DNA of 64,000 nt from JAIBAJ01 sp965284645 (lineage in GTDB: Bacteria > Bacteroidota > Bacteroidia > JAIBAJ01). Position numbers and translations under genes: made by a program. Shown here one piece after another: positions 1-8,460 of the stretch. The stretch lies in the NCBI GenBank assembly GCA_965284645.1, contig OZ260106.1, positions 2,418,001 to 2,482,000 of the forward strand, written 5' to 3'. The number at the start of each line of letters is the position of its first letter. Position 1 is the stretch's first letter. The notes under the pieces are model-generated. The model made no database searches, had not been told where the DNA came from, and was given only the letters and a program-made list of their open reading frames with translations.

Positions 1-630
1 GACGAATCTTATAACAGTCCATTCAGTATTACTACGGAGGCCTATTTTGGAAAGGATTTGAAGAAAACCATGTCGACCGTAAAGGCACAGAACGAGCCAG
101 GAAAAGTGTTTAGATATAAGAGTGGGGAGACCCAGTTATTGGGAATGGTAGTAGAGAAGGCAGTAGGGAAAAGTTTAAGTCAGTATGCGGAAGAGAAGCT
201 TTGGAAGCCAATGCATGCCACAAAACCTGCGTTATGGTCAGTTGATAATCCGGAAGGGATAGAAAAGTGTTATTGTTGTTTTAATGCAACGGCTAGAGAT
301 TTTGCCCGTTTCGGATTGTTGTATCTTCACAATGGAAATTGGCAAGGTACTCAGATTGTTGATACTTCATTTGTGGAAGAAAGTACGGTTCCGGCTCCCT
401 TATTGGATGAGGAGGGGAAACCTTTGGATCATTATGGTTTGAAGTGGTGGGTTGCAAAAGTGGAGAATGAACAAGTGTTTTATATGCGTGGTATTTTGGG
501 GCAATATATTTGTGTGATACCGAGTAAGCATATTGTATTTGTGCGTTTGGGACATAAGGCGGGAAGTAAGCTTGGACCGCATCGGACTGATTTTATGGAA
601 TATTTAAGGGAAGTTTATAGGAATTACTAG
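1..630 (+). CDS. Serine hydrolase, beta-lactamase/PBP-like family (5' end cut off)
   Basis: The frame is open from base 1, so the true start and the catalytic SxxK motif lie upstream of the window. The visible ~209 residues carry the second half of a class C beta-lactamase/D-alanyl-D-alanine carboxypeptidase-like fold: a FRYKSGETQLLG segment at the place of the family YxN motif (here Y-K-S), followed by the usual VVEKAVGKSLSQYAEEKLW helix and a C-terminal KWWVAK strand region. Family members hydrolyse amide or ester bonds, often outside the cytoplasm; the substrate cannot be read here. A signal peptide would be off-window. The family is clear, the function is not. Confidence 0.8.
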   Translation, partial: DESYNSPFSITTEAYFGKDLKKTMSTVKAQNEPGKVFRYKSGETQLLGMVVEKAVGKSLSQYAEEKLWKPMHATKPALWSVDNPEGIEKCYCCFNATARDFARFGLLYLHNGNWQGTQIVDTSFVEESTVPAPLLDEEGKPLDHYGLKWWVAKVENEQVFYMRGILGQYICVIPSKHIVFVRLGHKAGSKLGPHRTDFMEYLREVYRNY

Positions 631-766
631 GGATTGGGACGTTTTTGAATTTGGGGAGGCAAGTTGGAAACACTAAAGGTTGGATAAAGAAATTAGCCAA
701 TCCTAGAAATAAAAAGCAAAGTCTTTGATGGATTTGTTTGAATAAAATTTGGAGTTTTGGTTTATG

Positions 767-1165
767 CCGCTAATTCACGAAATTTAGCGAATTCGCGGAA
801 GGTAATTATTAGATGAAGGTAAAGTGATAGGTGAGGAACGCTAATTCACGAATTTTTAGCGAATTCGCGGAAGGTATTTATTAGATGAAGATATGAGTGA
901 TAGGTGAAGGCTGCTAATTCACGAATTTTTAGCGAATTCGCGGAAGGTACAAATTGGCTGAAGGTATGAGTGATAGGTGAGGACCGCTAATTCACGAATT
1001 TTTATCGAATTCGCGGAAGGTAATTATGGGCTGAAGGAATGAGTGATAGGTGAGGACCGCTAATTCACGAATTTTTAGCGAATTTGAGGAGGGTGATTAT
1101 TGGATGAAGGTAAAGTGGTAGGTGAGGACCACTAATTCACTAATTCTTGGTGAATTAGTGGAAGG
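767..1165. repeat. Six tandem ~73-bp units, each with a hairpin
   Basis: Units begin near 767, 838, 911, 984, 1057 and 1129. Each starts with an imperfect palindrome of the form CCGCTAATTCACG-loop-CGAATTCGCGG, followed by a linker resembling AGATGAAGGTAAAGTGATAG. The last unit is a perfect 12-bp stem, CCACTAATTCAC (1129-1140) with GTGAATTAGTGG (1150-1161), around a 9-nt loop. The array fills the gap between a + strand gene end and a - strand gene end. There is no T-tract after the stems, so they are not simple terminators. Units differ by substitutions both in the stem and in the linker. Confidence 0.85.
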
Positions 1166-1214
1166 TGTTTTTTGTTAAATGATATAGAGTTAGGCTGAAA
1201 GGTGAGAAGAGGAA

Positions 1215-1652
1215 TTACTCTCTATTATTAAAATTCGATCTTAATGGAAATTGGTTTTCCTCCAACTGTTTATTATTACTTAGTACGACCCTTTTGAAAT
1301 TTAAGGAATTTTCTCCAAAATTTACGATTATTGCTAGTTGGTTGCCCGAAACCTTTAAATAGTTTATTCCTTGGGCAAGATATTGATTTGTGATACTTGA
1401 GCTTGATTTTATTTCTAAAATAATCTTGTCCATGACCACGAAGTCAGCATAGAAGAAATGCGGTAGAATTTTTCCTTTGTAGTTAATTTGGTATTTCTTT
1501 TCTCTTTCGAATGGTATGTTGAACTTTTTTAGTTCTTCCATTAGCGCGTCTTTGTATACGACTTCGAAGAATCCAGGGCCTAAATATTTATGAACTTCAT
1601 AGCAGCAATTAATGATAACGTAGGATTCGGATTTGTAGATTAGGTTTCTCAT
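1215..1652 (-). CDS. GxxExxY family protein, PD-(D/E)XK nuclease-like
   Basis: This 145-aa protein has the family signature near residues 27-33 (G-P-G-F-F-E-V-V-Y, i.e. GxxExxY) and a later YADFVVMDKIILEIKS segment in which D70, E80 and K82 match a PD-(D/E)XK nuclease core. The family (TIGR04256-type) is common in Bacteroidota and is often found near repeats or other accessory DNA, as here beside the hairpin array. Its biological role is not established. The ATG start at 1652 is preceded by a -7 promoter motif at 1678-1685. The length is normal for the family. Confidence 0.85.
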   Translation of the reverse strand: MRNLIYKSESYVIINCCYEVHKYLGPGFFEVVYKDALMEELKKFNIPFEREKKYQINYKGKILPHFFYADFVVMDKIILEIKSSSSITNQYLAQGINYLKVSGNQLAIIVNFGENSLNFKRVVLSNNKQLEENQFPLRSNFNNRE

Positions 1653-1677
1653 AAAAAAATAAAAATAATATAATTGT

Positions 1678-1685
1678 CAAAGGTA
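1678..1685 (-). promoter_or_regulatory. Bacteroidota -7 promoter motif (TACCTTTG)
   Basis: On the minus strand the octamer matches TAnnTTTG and lies 26 bases before the ATG of the GxxExxY gene. No clear -33 TTTG was fixed. Confidence 0.5.
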
Positions 1686-1711
1686 ATAACTTTAGTCTTT
1701 CAAGTTCCGCT

Positions 1712-1719
1712 TAATTTTG
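1712..1719 (+). promoter_or_regulatory. Bacteroidota -7 promoter motif (TAATTTTG)
   Basis: Matches TAnnTTTG and lies 19 bases before the ATG at 1739. It is divergent from the promoter of the GxxExxY gene. Confidence 0.5.
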
Positions 1720-1738
1720 TAATCAATACTTAAAAATA

Positions 1739-2143
1739 ATGCTAAAAGATATTCCTGAACTTCATGTGGAAGATGTGGCCTTGGCCGTAGTGAAAGAATT
1801 AAATAAAGAAGGAGAGGAGGTGTTCAATGTTTATGTTATTAACCTTAAAAACAGAGCATTGGAAGCTGTTTTGGTTTCTTCAATGGGTTATGGGACCATC
1901 AACGAAAAAGAAGTAAAGACTTCGGAATTAAGGCATTTTCTGGATACGGTACCAGCCAAGAGTGTGGCCAAAGTGGAAGCGATTATTCAAGATGTATTCG
2001 GAATAACGAACCAATATTGGTTAAGTTTTTATTTGGACAAACAGATTTACGACAAAAAATACATTTTTCTGCCCGAAACCATAAGAGAAGAGAACTTTAT
2101 TCAATTGCCGATAATAAATAAAAAGGGTGTAATGATCTTATAA
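1739..2143 (+). CDS. Conserved hypothetical protein of Bacteroidota
   Basis: A 134-aa soluble protein with no signal peptide or membrane segment. The pattern (DVYVINLKN-like strand, VLVSSMGYG, a TSELRHF segment and a C-terminal IPxxxKKGVMIL-type end) is one I associate with a small conserved protein present across Bacteroidota. Automated annotation has sometimes labelled such proteins as phenylalanyl-tRNA synthetase related, without real support. No catalytic motif is visible. It stands alone, between a divergent promoter and the convergent end of dapA. Function unknown. Confidence 0.7.
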   Translation: MLKDIPELHVEDVALAVVKELNKEGEEVFNVYVINLKNRALEAVLVSSMGYGTINEKEVKTSELRHFLDTVPAKSVAKVEAIIQDVFGITNQYWLSFYLDKQIYDKKYIFLPETIREENFIQLPIINKKGVMIL

Positions 2144-2192
2144 TTAATAACCCAGATTATTTAGGATTCGAAAAGTTTGGTTTGGTGAAGGT

Positions 2193-3074
2193 TTACTTAT
2201 GGTGGTGTAAGGCCTCCCTAATTTTTTCTTTGAGACCTTCACTGGCATGAACCAATGGTAGCCTTACGTGAGAACCGCAAACGCCGAGTTCATGCAAAAC
2301 GGCTTTAACCCCAACAGGATTTCCTTCTGCGAAATGCAATCCCATTGTGTCAAGAAGGCTATAATGAAGTTTTCGGGCTTGCTCAAAATCTCCTTTTAGG
2401 CTTGCTCTTACCATATCTGAGAATTTTGCAGGAAAGCTATTGGCAACAACAGAGATAACTCCTGCTCCTCCTGCAGCAATTATCGGCAAGGTAATATTGT
2501 CATCACCAGAAATTACTTTAAAGTTGGCTGGTTTATGGTTGATAATCTGCATAATTTGTTCCAAGCTACCTGATGCTTCCTTAGTAGCAACAACATTTTT
2601 TAATTCCTTCGCAATCCTCAGAGTGGTTTCAGGGCTAATATTGCTTGCTGTTCTGCCTGGTACATTATAGATAATGATAGGTTTTGTAGTAGCCTCTGAA
2701 ATGGCTTTATAGTGTTGGAAGATACCTTCTTGGCTAGGTTTGTTATAGTAGGGTGAAACCGAAAGAATGGCGGAAATTTCACCAAGTTCGTATTCTTGTA
2801 ATTGTAAAAGTATTTCTGCTGTGTTGTTTCCTCCAATTCCTAAAACCACTGGAATTCGTCCTTTGTTAACTTCCAAAACTTTTGCAAGTACAGTTTCTTT
2901 TTCAGCTGGGGTTAAAGTGGCTGTTTCACCAGTAGTGCCAAGAACAACTAAGTATTCAACTCCACCACCTATCACATGTTCAACCAAATTTTCAAGTCCA
3001 TTTAAATCCAAGTTTCCACTTTGGGTAAATGGCGTAACTAGGGCAACACCTGTGCCGTTTAAAAAATTAAGCAT
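2193..3074 (-). CDS. dapA: 4-hydroxy-tetrahydrodipicolinate synthase
   Basis: DapA condenses pyruvate with aspartate semialdehyde in lysine and diaminopimelate synthesis. The 293-aa product has the TIM-barrel family signatures: LGTTGE at 45-50 with the catalytic threonine, PYYNKPS with Tyr110, IIYNVPGR with Tyr136, and TKEASG with the Schiff-base Lys165. The SGDD segment near 190 completes the fold. It is last in a serC-DUF6913-dapA operon; its ATG overlaps the end of the DUF6913 gene by 8 bp, so translation is probably coupled. The length is normal. Confidence 0.97.
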   Translation of the reverse strand: MLNFLNGTGVALVTPFTQSGNLDLNGLENLVEHVIGGGVEYLVVLGTTGETATLTPAEKETVLAKVLEVNKGRIPVVLGIGGNNTAEILLQLQEYELGEISAILSVSPYYNKPSQEGIFQHYKAISEATTKPIIIYNVPGRTASNISPETTLRIAKELKNVVATKEASGSLEQIMQIINHKPANFKVISGDDNITLPIIAAGGAGVISVVANSFPAKFSDMVRASLKGDFEQARKLHYSLLDTMGLHFAEGNPVGVKAVLHELGVCGSHVRLPLVHASEGLKEKIREALHHHK

Positions 3075-3621
3075 TTCGAGGATTATTAATGATAGTTAGG
3101 TAATGTTTTACTTGTTGGATAAGGTATTTTAAATCGGGTTTCTTGTCAACATTAATCATAATATCGTATATGTTTTCAAGGCTATTGTCTTGTCTTCCAA
3201 CTTTGCTTTTGGCCTTCGACCAAGTAAGAACAAACAATTGTGGAAGGACTTTTTCGATGGTTAGGTCGATCAGGATATCATATTGTTCGTTACAAAAATT
3301 GTCAACAACATGATGGTTTGGCATATAGTACCAATTGAGGTCTGGTTTTAAAAAGAAATCAAATTCAAGTTTTGCTACTTGAAAATCACGTGCTTCTTTT
3401 GTATCAACATAACCTAAGGCCTTTACGATTTTCTTATCTTCCCTTAATTGTCTGACAAACTCTCGAACGATATTATGGTTTTCTAATTGGGTTGCATCAT
3501 AGATAATTCCTATGTTTTTTGCATCTCCTAGGTTGGTCACTTTTTTAGTACGTGTTGAGGGGGTTTCTCTCCCCAACATGTAAAGACCAATCTTCTGTTT
3601 TATATTTTCAATAAATTCCAA
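3067..3621 (-). CDS. DUF6913 family protein
   Basis: This 184-aa protein resembles the DUF6913 family, which in Bacteroidota is often encoded just before dapA. It starts with a basic amphipathic helix and then shows an alternating alpha/beta pattern (KNIGIIYDAT, KIVKALGYVD, YDILIDLTIE) that looks like a small Rossmann-type fold. No catalytic residues stand out. It lies 23 bp after serC and overlaps dapA by 8 bp, which suggests a link to amino-acid or cell-wall precursor metabolism, but this rests on context only. Confidence 0.7.
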   Translation of the reverse strand: MEFIENIKQKIGLYMLGRETPSTRTKKVTNLGDAKNIGIIYDATQLENHNIVREFVRQLREDKKIVKALGYVDTKEARDFQVAKLEFDFFLKPDLNWYYMPNHHVVDNFCNEQYDILIDLTIEKVLPQLFVLTWSKAKSKVGRQDNSLENIYDIMINVDKKPDLKYLIQQVKHYLTIINNPRNA

Positions 3622-3644
3622 TTCGGCTGTTTTGGGAGTGCAAA

Positions 3645-4718
3645 TTAGGCGAATTTATTTCCGAATTCACGCATGACTTCCACCAAAGCCTGTACGCTTT
3701 CGATTGGAAGTGCATTGTACATTGATGCACGGTATCCTCCAACGCTTCGGTGACCTTTTAAGCCGCTGATATTGGCCTCTTTAAGTAATTTTGAAAACTC
3801 TGCATCCAACGCTTCATTTTTCAATAAAAAAGTAGCATTCATCCAAGATCGATCTTCCTTAGCTGCAGTACCAATGAAAGCTGGATTGCTATCCAATTCT
3901 GTGTAAAATAGTTCTTGTTTTTTTCGATTGATCGCCTCAATCCAAGCAACTCCACCATTTTTCTTTAACCAACTTAAAGTAAGCATGGAGACGAAAACTG
4001 GATAAACCGACGGCGTATTGTACATGCTTTCCCCTTCAATATGGATTTTATAGTCTAACATGGAAGGAATAGATCTACCTGATTTTCCTAAAATTTCATC
4101 TTTTACAATAACCATAGTTGCTCCTGCTGGTCCCATGTTTTTTTGAGCACCAGCGTAAATCAAGTCAAACTTGGTAACATCAATGGTGCGGGAAAATATA
4201 TCGGACGACATATCACAAACCAATGGAACACTTGATTCAGGAAATTCGTGGTATTGTGTTCCGTAAATGGTGTTATTGCTCGTCATGTGAAAATAATCTA
4301 CATCAGCAGGAATGCTAAAACCTTTAGGGATATAGGAAAAATTTTTATCCTTTGAAGAGGCTATTTCCACTATGTCTCCGAACAATTTTGCTTCTTTCTG
4401 TGCTTTAGATGCCCAAACACCAGTATTGGCATAGGCTGCCTTTCCCCCAACTTTAAGTAAGTTATAAGGAAGCATGGTAAATTGCAGACTTGCCCCTCCC
4501 TGCAGGTAAATGACAGAATACCCACTTGGTATATTAAGAAGGTCCTTTACTAATTGACAAGCTTGGGCCATATCAGCAACAAAATCTTTTCCTCTATGAG
4601 AAACCTCTAGTATGGATAAACCTGAATTATTATAATTAAGTACGGCTGCTGCTGCTTGTTCAAGAACTTCTTGTGGAAGAATGCCTGGTCCTGCAGAAAA
4701 ATTATGAGGTTTGTTCAC
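3645..4718 (-). CDS. serC: Phosphoserine aminotransferase
   Basis: SerC converts 3-phosphohydroxypyruvate and glutamate to phosphoserine in serine synthesis, and can also serve pyridoxal phosphate synthesis. The 357-aa product begins with the family motif NFSAGPGILP and has the PLP-binding lysine at K193 in YAGAQKNMGPAG, plus the GGASLQF phosphate-binding region near 74-80. Its length matches the family. It is first in a - strand operon followed by a DUF6913 gene and dapA. A TATTTTTGC promoter motif lies about 54 bp before the ATG. Confidence 0.97.
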   Translation of the reverse strand: MNKPHNFSAGPGILPQEVLEQAAAAVLNYNNSGLSILEVSHRGKDFVADMAQACQLVKDLLNIPSGYSVIYLQGGASLQFTMLPYNLLKVGGKAAYANTGVWASKAQKEAKLFGDIVEIASSKDKNFSYIPKGFSIPADVDYFHMTSNNTIYGTQYHEFPESSVPLVCDMSSDIFSRTIDVTKFDLIYAGAQKNMGPAGATMVIVKDEILGKSGRSIPSMLDYKIHIEGESMYNTPSVYPVFVSMLTLSWLKKNGGVAWIEAINRKKQELFYTELDSNPAFIGTAAKEDRSWMNATFLLKNEALDAEFSKLLKEANISGLKGHRSVGGYRASMYNALPIESVQALVEVMREFGNKFA

Positions 4719-4771
4719 GGGTGTTTTATATTAAATAATTAGGAATTGGAGGAATGGATTCTAATTCCGGT

Positions 4772-4780
4772 GCAAAAATA
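4772..4780 (-). promoter_or_regulatory. serC -7 promoter motif (TATTTTTGC)
   Basis: The minus-strand match to TAnnTTTGC sits directly beside the siaC terminator, about 54 bases before the serC ATG. Confidence 0.55.
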
Positions 4781-4813
4781 AAAAAGCCCTTCGGTTTTCC
4801 GAAGGGCTTTTTT
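4781..4813 (-). terminator. Intrinsic terminator of the siaB-siaC pair
   Basis: A perfect stem, AAAAAGCCCTTCGG with CCGAAGGGCTTTTT around a TTTT loop, lies just after the siaC stop on the minus strand. It has runs of A and T on both sides and could work in either direction. Confidence 0.85.
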
Positions 4814-4829
4814 AAATAGATGTTAACGA

Positions 4830-5216
4830 TTATTCTTGAATTTCAATCATCTTGAAGGGAACACCAATAATGCTTTGGTAATCTTCACCAGCTTCCAACA
4901 TATCCTCATCGTCTTCTTCATAGTACCAATTTACAATTACCTCGTTCCCCTTTTTTGATAGGTGCTCAAGTTTTTTGAAAAGGTCCAATAAACACTTGCT
5001 ACTGCTGGTGTTAAAATATTCCAACTGTATATTTACGGTTGTCTTACCTTGTGGTTTGTTAACGTATTCATCCAGCCATTCAATAAGAGGCTTATAAAAC
5101 TCAATTGAGTTTTCAGGAATGGATCGGCCTTTTAACCGCAATTCTCCTTTATCGCCGTCAAATTCAACTCCTGGGGTTTTTGGGGTTCCGTCGTAATGAA
5201 TTTTTTCCATTTTCAA
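4830..5216 (-). CDS. siaC: SiaC-family regulatory phosphoprotein (DUF1987)
   Basis: The 128-aa product matches the SiaC/DUF1987 family throughout. The phospho-acceptor region YFNTSSSKCLLDLF is clear, with Thr70 and Ser71/72 at the position phosphorylated in Pseudomonas SiaC. In that organism SiaC is phosphorylated by the kinase SiaB, dephosphorylated by the PP2C-type SiaA, and in its unphosphorylated form activates the diguanylate cyclase SiaD. No SiaA or GGDEF gene is in this window, so the target is unknown. It directly follows siaB without a gap and ends at a strong terminator. Confidence 0.88.
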   Translation of the reverse strand: MKMEKIHYDGTPKTPGVEFDGDKGELRLKGRSIPENSIEFYKPLIEWLDEYVNKPQGKTTVNIQLEYFNTSSSKCLLDLFKKLEHLSKKGNEVIVNWYYEEDDEDMLEAGEDYQSIIGVPFKMIEIQE

Positions 5217-5771
5217 TCAAAAATTATGGTGTGATTCTACTTTAATATTTAGGCTAAAAAACGAATAGCCATCTTTTACTTCTATAAAGTCGTATTTTAA
5301 TTTCTGTCCAGTTTTCCTGGCGATGTCAATCATTCCTAATCCAGCTCCACCTTTATCACTCATCTGTTCATTGTTGAGCATCTCTTTATAGTAGGATTTC
5401 AATTCATCTTGACTTAAGGAATTGATTTTCTCCAACCGGGATCTAAATCCAGCTACCTTTTCTGTTTTAATGTAATTTCCAGTGAGTATGCTGTAACTGT
5501 TTTCCCCTAATCCAATCATGAAAATAGCGGAACGCTCACTTTTGCTTTCTGTCATTTCAACCTCATCAATATGGTGATACAGGTTTTGAAGACATTCAAC
5601 TAATACATTGTAAACTTTCTTACGAAGTTTTGGTTCTTCGTTTTTGTCGTTCATCCTAGATTCCATAATCTGCAGGATAGAACCCATTAGGTCATCTGTT
5701 ATATCCCCTTTGAAAGACAACATGATATTGTTGGCTTCCATCCGATTATATAAATCAAAGATATCTATCAT
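5217..5771 (-). CDS. siaB: SiaB-family protein kinase (DUF6272)
   Basis: This 184-aa protein has a histidine-kinase-like ATPase fold: the N-box helix VECLQNLYHH (E59, N63) and the glycine-rich lid D139-K-G-G-A-G-L-G. The family phosphorylates the partner SiaC on a threonine or serine. The stop codon abuts the ATG of siaC, so the two are translated from one message. The order siaB-siaC and the missing phosphatase and cyclase suggest a two-gene module with partners elsewhere. No transmembrane segment is present. Confidence 0.85.
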   Translation of the reverse strand: MIDIFDLYNRMEANNIMLSFKGDITDDLMGSILQIMESRMNDKNEEPKLRKKVYNVLVECLQNLYHHIDEVEMTESKSERSAIFMIGLGENSYSILTGNYIKTEKVAGFRSRLEKINSLSQDELKSYYKEMLNNEQMSDKGGAGLGMIDIARKTGQKLKYDFIEVKDGYSFFSLNIKVESHHNF

Positions 5772-5893
5772 ATAATTCTTCAGGGCTTGTTAAAAGGACT
5801 GACCTAAAACGTGTCCATTCAACTTTGGTTACAACAAATGAAAAAATTATTTCAATATTTTTACAAGATAGGTTTCAGATTGTTATGAACCAC

Positions 5894-6274
5894 TTAATTA
5901 ACAATCGTCTGCAAGGTTGAAAAGATTTTAGGCACAAATATCCATAAACCAATGCCCGCCGAAATCGTACTTGCAATTAATACAGCTCCAGCCCCAATGT
6001 CTTTTGCACGTCCGGCAAGGTGATGTTGGTTGGGAGAGACAATGTCTAAAATGTTTTCCAGGGCGGAATTAAACATTTCAGCCACGATTACCAAGGCAAT
6101 ACACAGTAAACAACTAACCCATTCTAAAAAGGAAAGTTGATAAATGAATCCAGCGGTAATTACGCCAATTGCCAAGGATAAATGAATTTTGGCATGGGCC
6201 TCTTCCTTGAAAAAACAAAGGATACCATTAATGGCATAACCAAAAGCTTGTTTTCGTTTTTTCCAATACCCCAT
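5894..6274 (-). CDS. dgkA: Diacylglycerol/undecaprenol kinase family protein
   Basis: The 126-aa product is a small membrane kinase of the DgkA type. It has three predicted membrane segments and the family active-site motif EMFNSALENILD followed by HHLAGRAKDIGAGAVL. Relatives phosphorylate diacylglycerol or undecaprenol to recycle lipid carriers. I chose the ATG at 6274 (MGYWKKRKQAF) rather than the longer frame starting at 6310, because a TACCTTTGC -7 motif lies at 6278-6286, which would put the transcript start at or after the upstream ATG. The message would then have almost no leader. Confidence 0.9.
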   Translation of the reverse strand: MGYWKKRKQAFGYAINGILCFFKEEAHAKIHLSLAIGVITAGFIYQLSFLEWVSCLLCIALVIVAEMFNSALENILDIVSPNQHHLAGRAKDIGAGAVLIASTISAGIGLWIFVPKIFSTLQTIVN

Positions 6275-6277
6275 TGT

Positions 6278-6286
6278 GCAAAGGTA
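6278..6286 (-). promoter_or_regulatory. dgkA -7 promoter motif (TACCTTTGC)
   Basis: A perfect minus-strand TAnnTTTGC lies 3 bases before the ATG at 6274. It implies a leaderless or nearly leaderless transcript and helps decide the start codon. Confidence 0.5.
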
Positions 6287-6397
6287 GAGTATCTGGAGTT
6301 GCATATACAACTTAATAGAAGGATTCTTCTTTACAGATTTTAAGCACCCCCCAATTTATTACCCCCAAAAAGCGATTTCCTGCGTCGGATATATCCT

Positions 6398-6406
6398 TAA
6401 ATTTGC
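6398..6406 (+). promoter_or_regulatory. HPPD gene -7 promoter motif (TAAATTTGC)
   Basis: A perfect TAnnTTTGC, 19 bases before the HPPD ATG. A weak -33 candidate (TTTCC) lies about 20 bases upstream. Confidence 0.6.
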
Positions 6407-6425
6407 AAACCAAATAATTACTCAA

Positions 6426-7565
6426 ATGTTAGCAACCGAATTATCACCACTTGAAAAACTCCATGCCAATTCCACTGAGGATTTTCTTCCGATTAATGGA
6501 ACAGATTATGTAGAGTTTTATGTGGGAAACGCCAAGCAAAGTGCCTATTTCTACCAAGCAGGCTTTGGCTTTGAACTAGTGGCTTATGCAGGACCTGAAA
6601 CTGGTGTTAAGGATCGTGCAAGTTATGTGCTACAACAAGGCAAAGTCCGCCTAGTTTTAACTACCTCATTTGACCCGGAAAGTGAAATTTCACACCATGT
6701 ACGCAAACATGGCGATGGTGTAAAAGTATTAGCATTATGGGTTGACGATGCCTCCAAGTCTTATTATGAAACCACCAAAAGAGGTGCTGAAGCGGCAGCA
6801 GGTGTTCAAACCATCTCGGATGAACATGGTGAGGTTAAGATTGCCAGTATTAAAACCTATGGTGAAACTTGGCACACCTTTGTTGAAAGAAAAAATTATA
6901 AAGGTATTTTCTTACCAGGCTATCAACCTTGGAAGAGTAGCTTGAAAACAACCCCAGTAGGTTTAGAATATATTGACCACTGTGTGGGAAATGTAGGCTG
7001 GGGTGAAATGAATAAATGGGTTAAATTTTACGAGGATGTAATGGGTTTTAAAGTGCTTTTAACCTTTGATGATAAGGATATAAGTACCGAATACACTGCT
7101 TTGATGAGTAAAGTTGTATCCAATGGAAATGGTTATATCAAATTCCCTATCAATGAGCCAGCTGAAGGGAAAAAGAAAAGTCAAATCGAGGAATACATAG
7201 ATTTTTACAAAGGTGCAGGTTGTCAGCATTTGGCTTTGGCTACCAATGATATTCTTCATACGGTTTCAGAATTAAGAAACCGAGGAATAGAATTTTTAGA
7301 AGTGCCTGAATCCTATTATGATGATTTGTTTGCACGCGTAGGTAAAATCGATGAAGATATTGATGCTTTGAAAAGGTTGAATATCCTTGTCGATCGAGAC
7401 GAAGAAGGTTATCTTTTGCAATTGTTCTCCAAACCTGTTGAAGATAGACCAACCGTATTCTATGAAATTATCCAAAGAAAAGGGGCAAAATCCTTCGGTA
7501 AGGGTAATTTTAAAGCTTTGTTCGAATCCATCGAAAGAGAACAAGGTAGAAGAGGTACCCTATAA
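6426..7565 (+). CDS. hppD: 4-hydroxyphenylpyruvate dioxygenase
   Basis: HPPD turns 4-hydroxyphenylpyruvate into homogentisate in tyrosine breakdown, using iron(II) and O2. The 379-aa product has the two vicinal-oxygen-chelate domains. The three iron ligands are all visible: His185 (YIDHCVGNV), His268 (GCQHLAL) and Glu347 (FYEIIQR). The C-terminal FGKGNFKALFESIE block is highly typical. It is a single-gene unit, with its own promoter and a strong terminator. Homogentisate dioxygenase and fumarylacetoacetase genes are not in this window. Confidence 0.97.
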   Translation: MLATELSPLEKLHANSTEDFLPINGTDYVEFYVGNAKQSAYFYQAGFGFELVAYAGPETGVKDRASYVLQQGKVRLVLTTSFDPESEISHHVRKHGDGVKVLALWVDDASKSYYETTKRGAEAAAGVQTISDEHGEVKIASIKTYGETWHTFVERKNYKGIFLPGYQPWKSSLKTTPVGLEYIDHCVGNVGWGEMNKWVKFYEDVMGFKVLLTFDDKDISTEYTALMSKVVSNGNGYIKFPINEPAEGKKKSQIEEYIDFYKGAGCQHLALATNDILHTVSELRNRGIEFLEVPESYYDDLFARVGKIDEDIDALKRLNILVDRDEEGYLLQLFSKPVEDRPTVFYEIIQRKGAKSFGKGNFKALFESIEREQGRRGTL

Positions 7566-7584
7566 CCCTAATTTCTTTATCCTT

Positions 7585-7621
7585 AAGGGCGAATACAAAG
7601 AAGGTATTCGCCCTTTTTTTA
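7585..7621 (+). terminator. Intrinsic terminator after the HPPD gene
   Basis: Stem AAGGGCGAATAC with GTATTCGCCCTT around a 7-nt loop, followed by a run of T. It lies 20 bp after the stop codon. Confidence 0.9.
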
Positions 7622-7995
7622 TTTCAGAACGTTAATGCTATTGTCAAGCTGGCCTCGCTTAGCCTAAATTGGATACTTTCCGAAACGACAAAGTATTTGT
7701 AAATTCTTAGATTTAGTCAAAAAGAAAACATCTACTAACTTGAAATGCTCTTGGAAAGGAAAACCCAACTAAATCAAGTACTTCAGGTTGTGTAATTCTC
7801 CGCCAGATGAAACTGTTTTAGGATTTAGTTTTAGGTTTTTATGGCAAAAAATGACAGTATAAATTTTTGTAAAGTGTTGATAAATAGATTTATATGTTTT
7901 TTTTTCTTATAAAAAGCTACATATAATTGAATGAAATTTTCCAATTTTTCCCATAAGAATTGCTTTTCCTTTGCTGAAGAAGGAGGTCTGACTTA

Positions 7996-8150
7996 TTAAG
8001 CCCAAATTAATCAAGAGGAGAATTTATTGATCTGAACTACTTGATTTAGTTAGGTTTACCTAGATTTAGAAGTTGTATCAATTTAGGTTGATAAATTGAT
8101 TTACAAATTCTTAATCGTTAAAGCATTTCTAATGCGTAAACTGGGTTAAA
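7996..8150 (+). repeat. Family A MITE-like element, copy A1
   Basis: It starts with TTAAGCCCAAATTAATC and ends with CTGGGTTAAA. Inner blocks such as GAACTACTTGATTTAGTTAGG, TTGATTTACAA and GCATTTCTAATGC match copies A4 and A5. At 155 bp it is slightly eroded and lacks the central CCCGAA hairpin. Confidence 0.75.
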
Positions 8151-8460
8151 ACAAGAAACACCTCATTTTTCCTCTTATTGTATACTCGTTTCCTATTTGA
8201 TGAAATAGAATGGGAAGGCATTCGTGTCTTTCCTTATTGTTTTTAAATACCTCAACCCAAACACTTTTTTTCACCTAGGCCGGACCTAAGTTTTTCCTAA
8301 ATACAAAACCAGACCTAATTCATTTGTTTGTCCAATTTAACAACAACTACATTCCCGAAATGAAACAGGAGAGGTAAACCCGCTTAAATCTGGTAGTTTG
8401 GAGTATAAAATTCAATCTTTTCATAACCTAGTTTGCCAAATGTGGGATGAAAAACAAAGG

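Noticed and set aside
767..1165. Possible CRISPR array
   Set aside because: The linkers between hairpins are conserved instead of unique, the unit is about 73 bp, and no cas gene is near.
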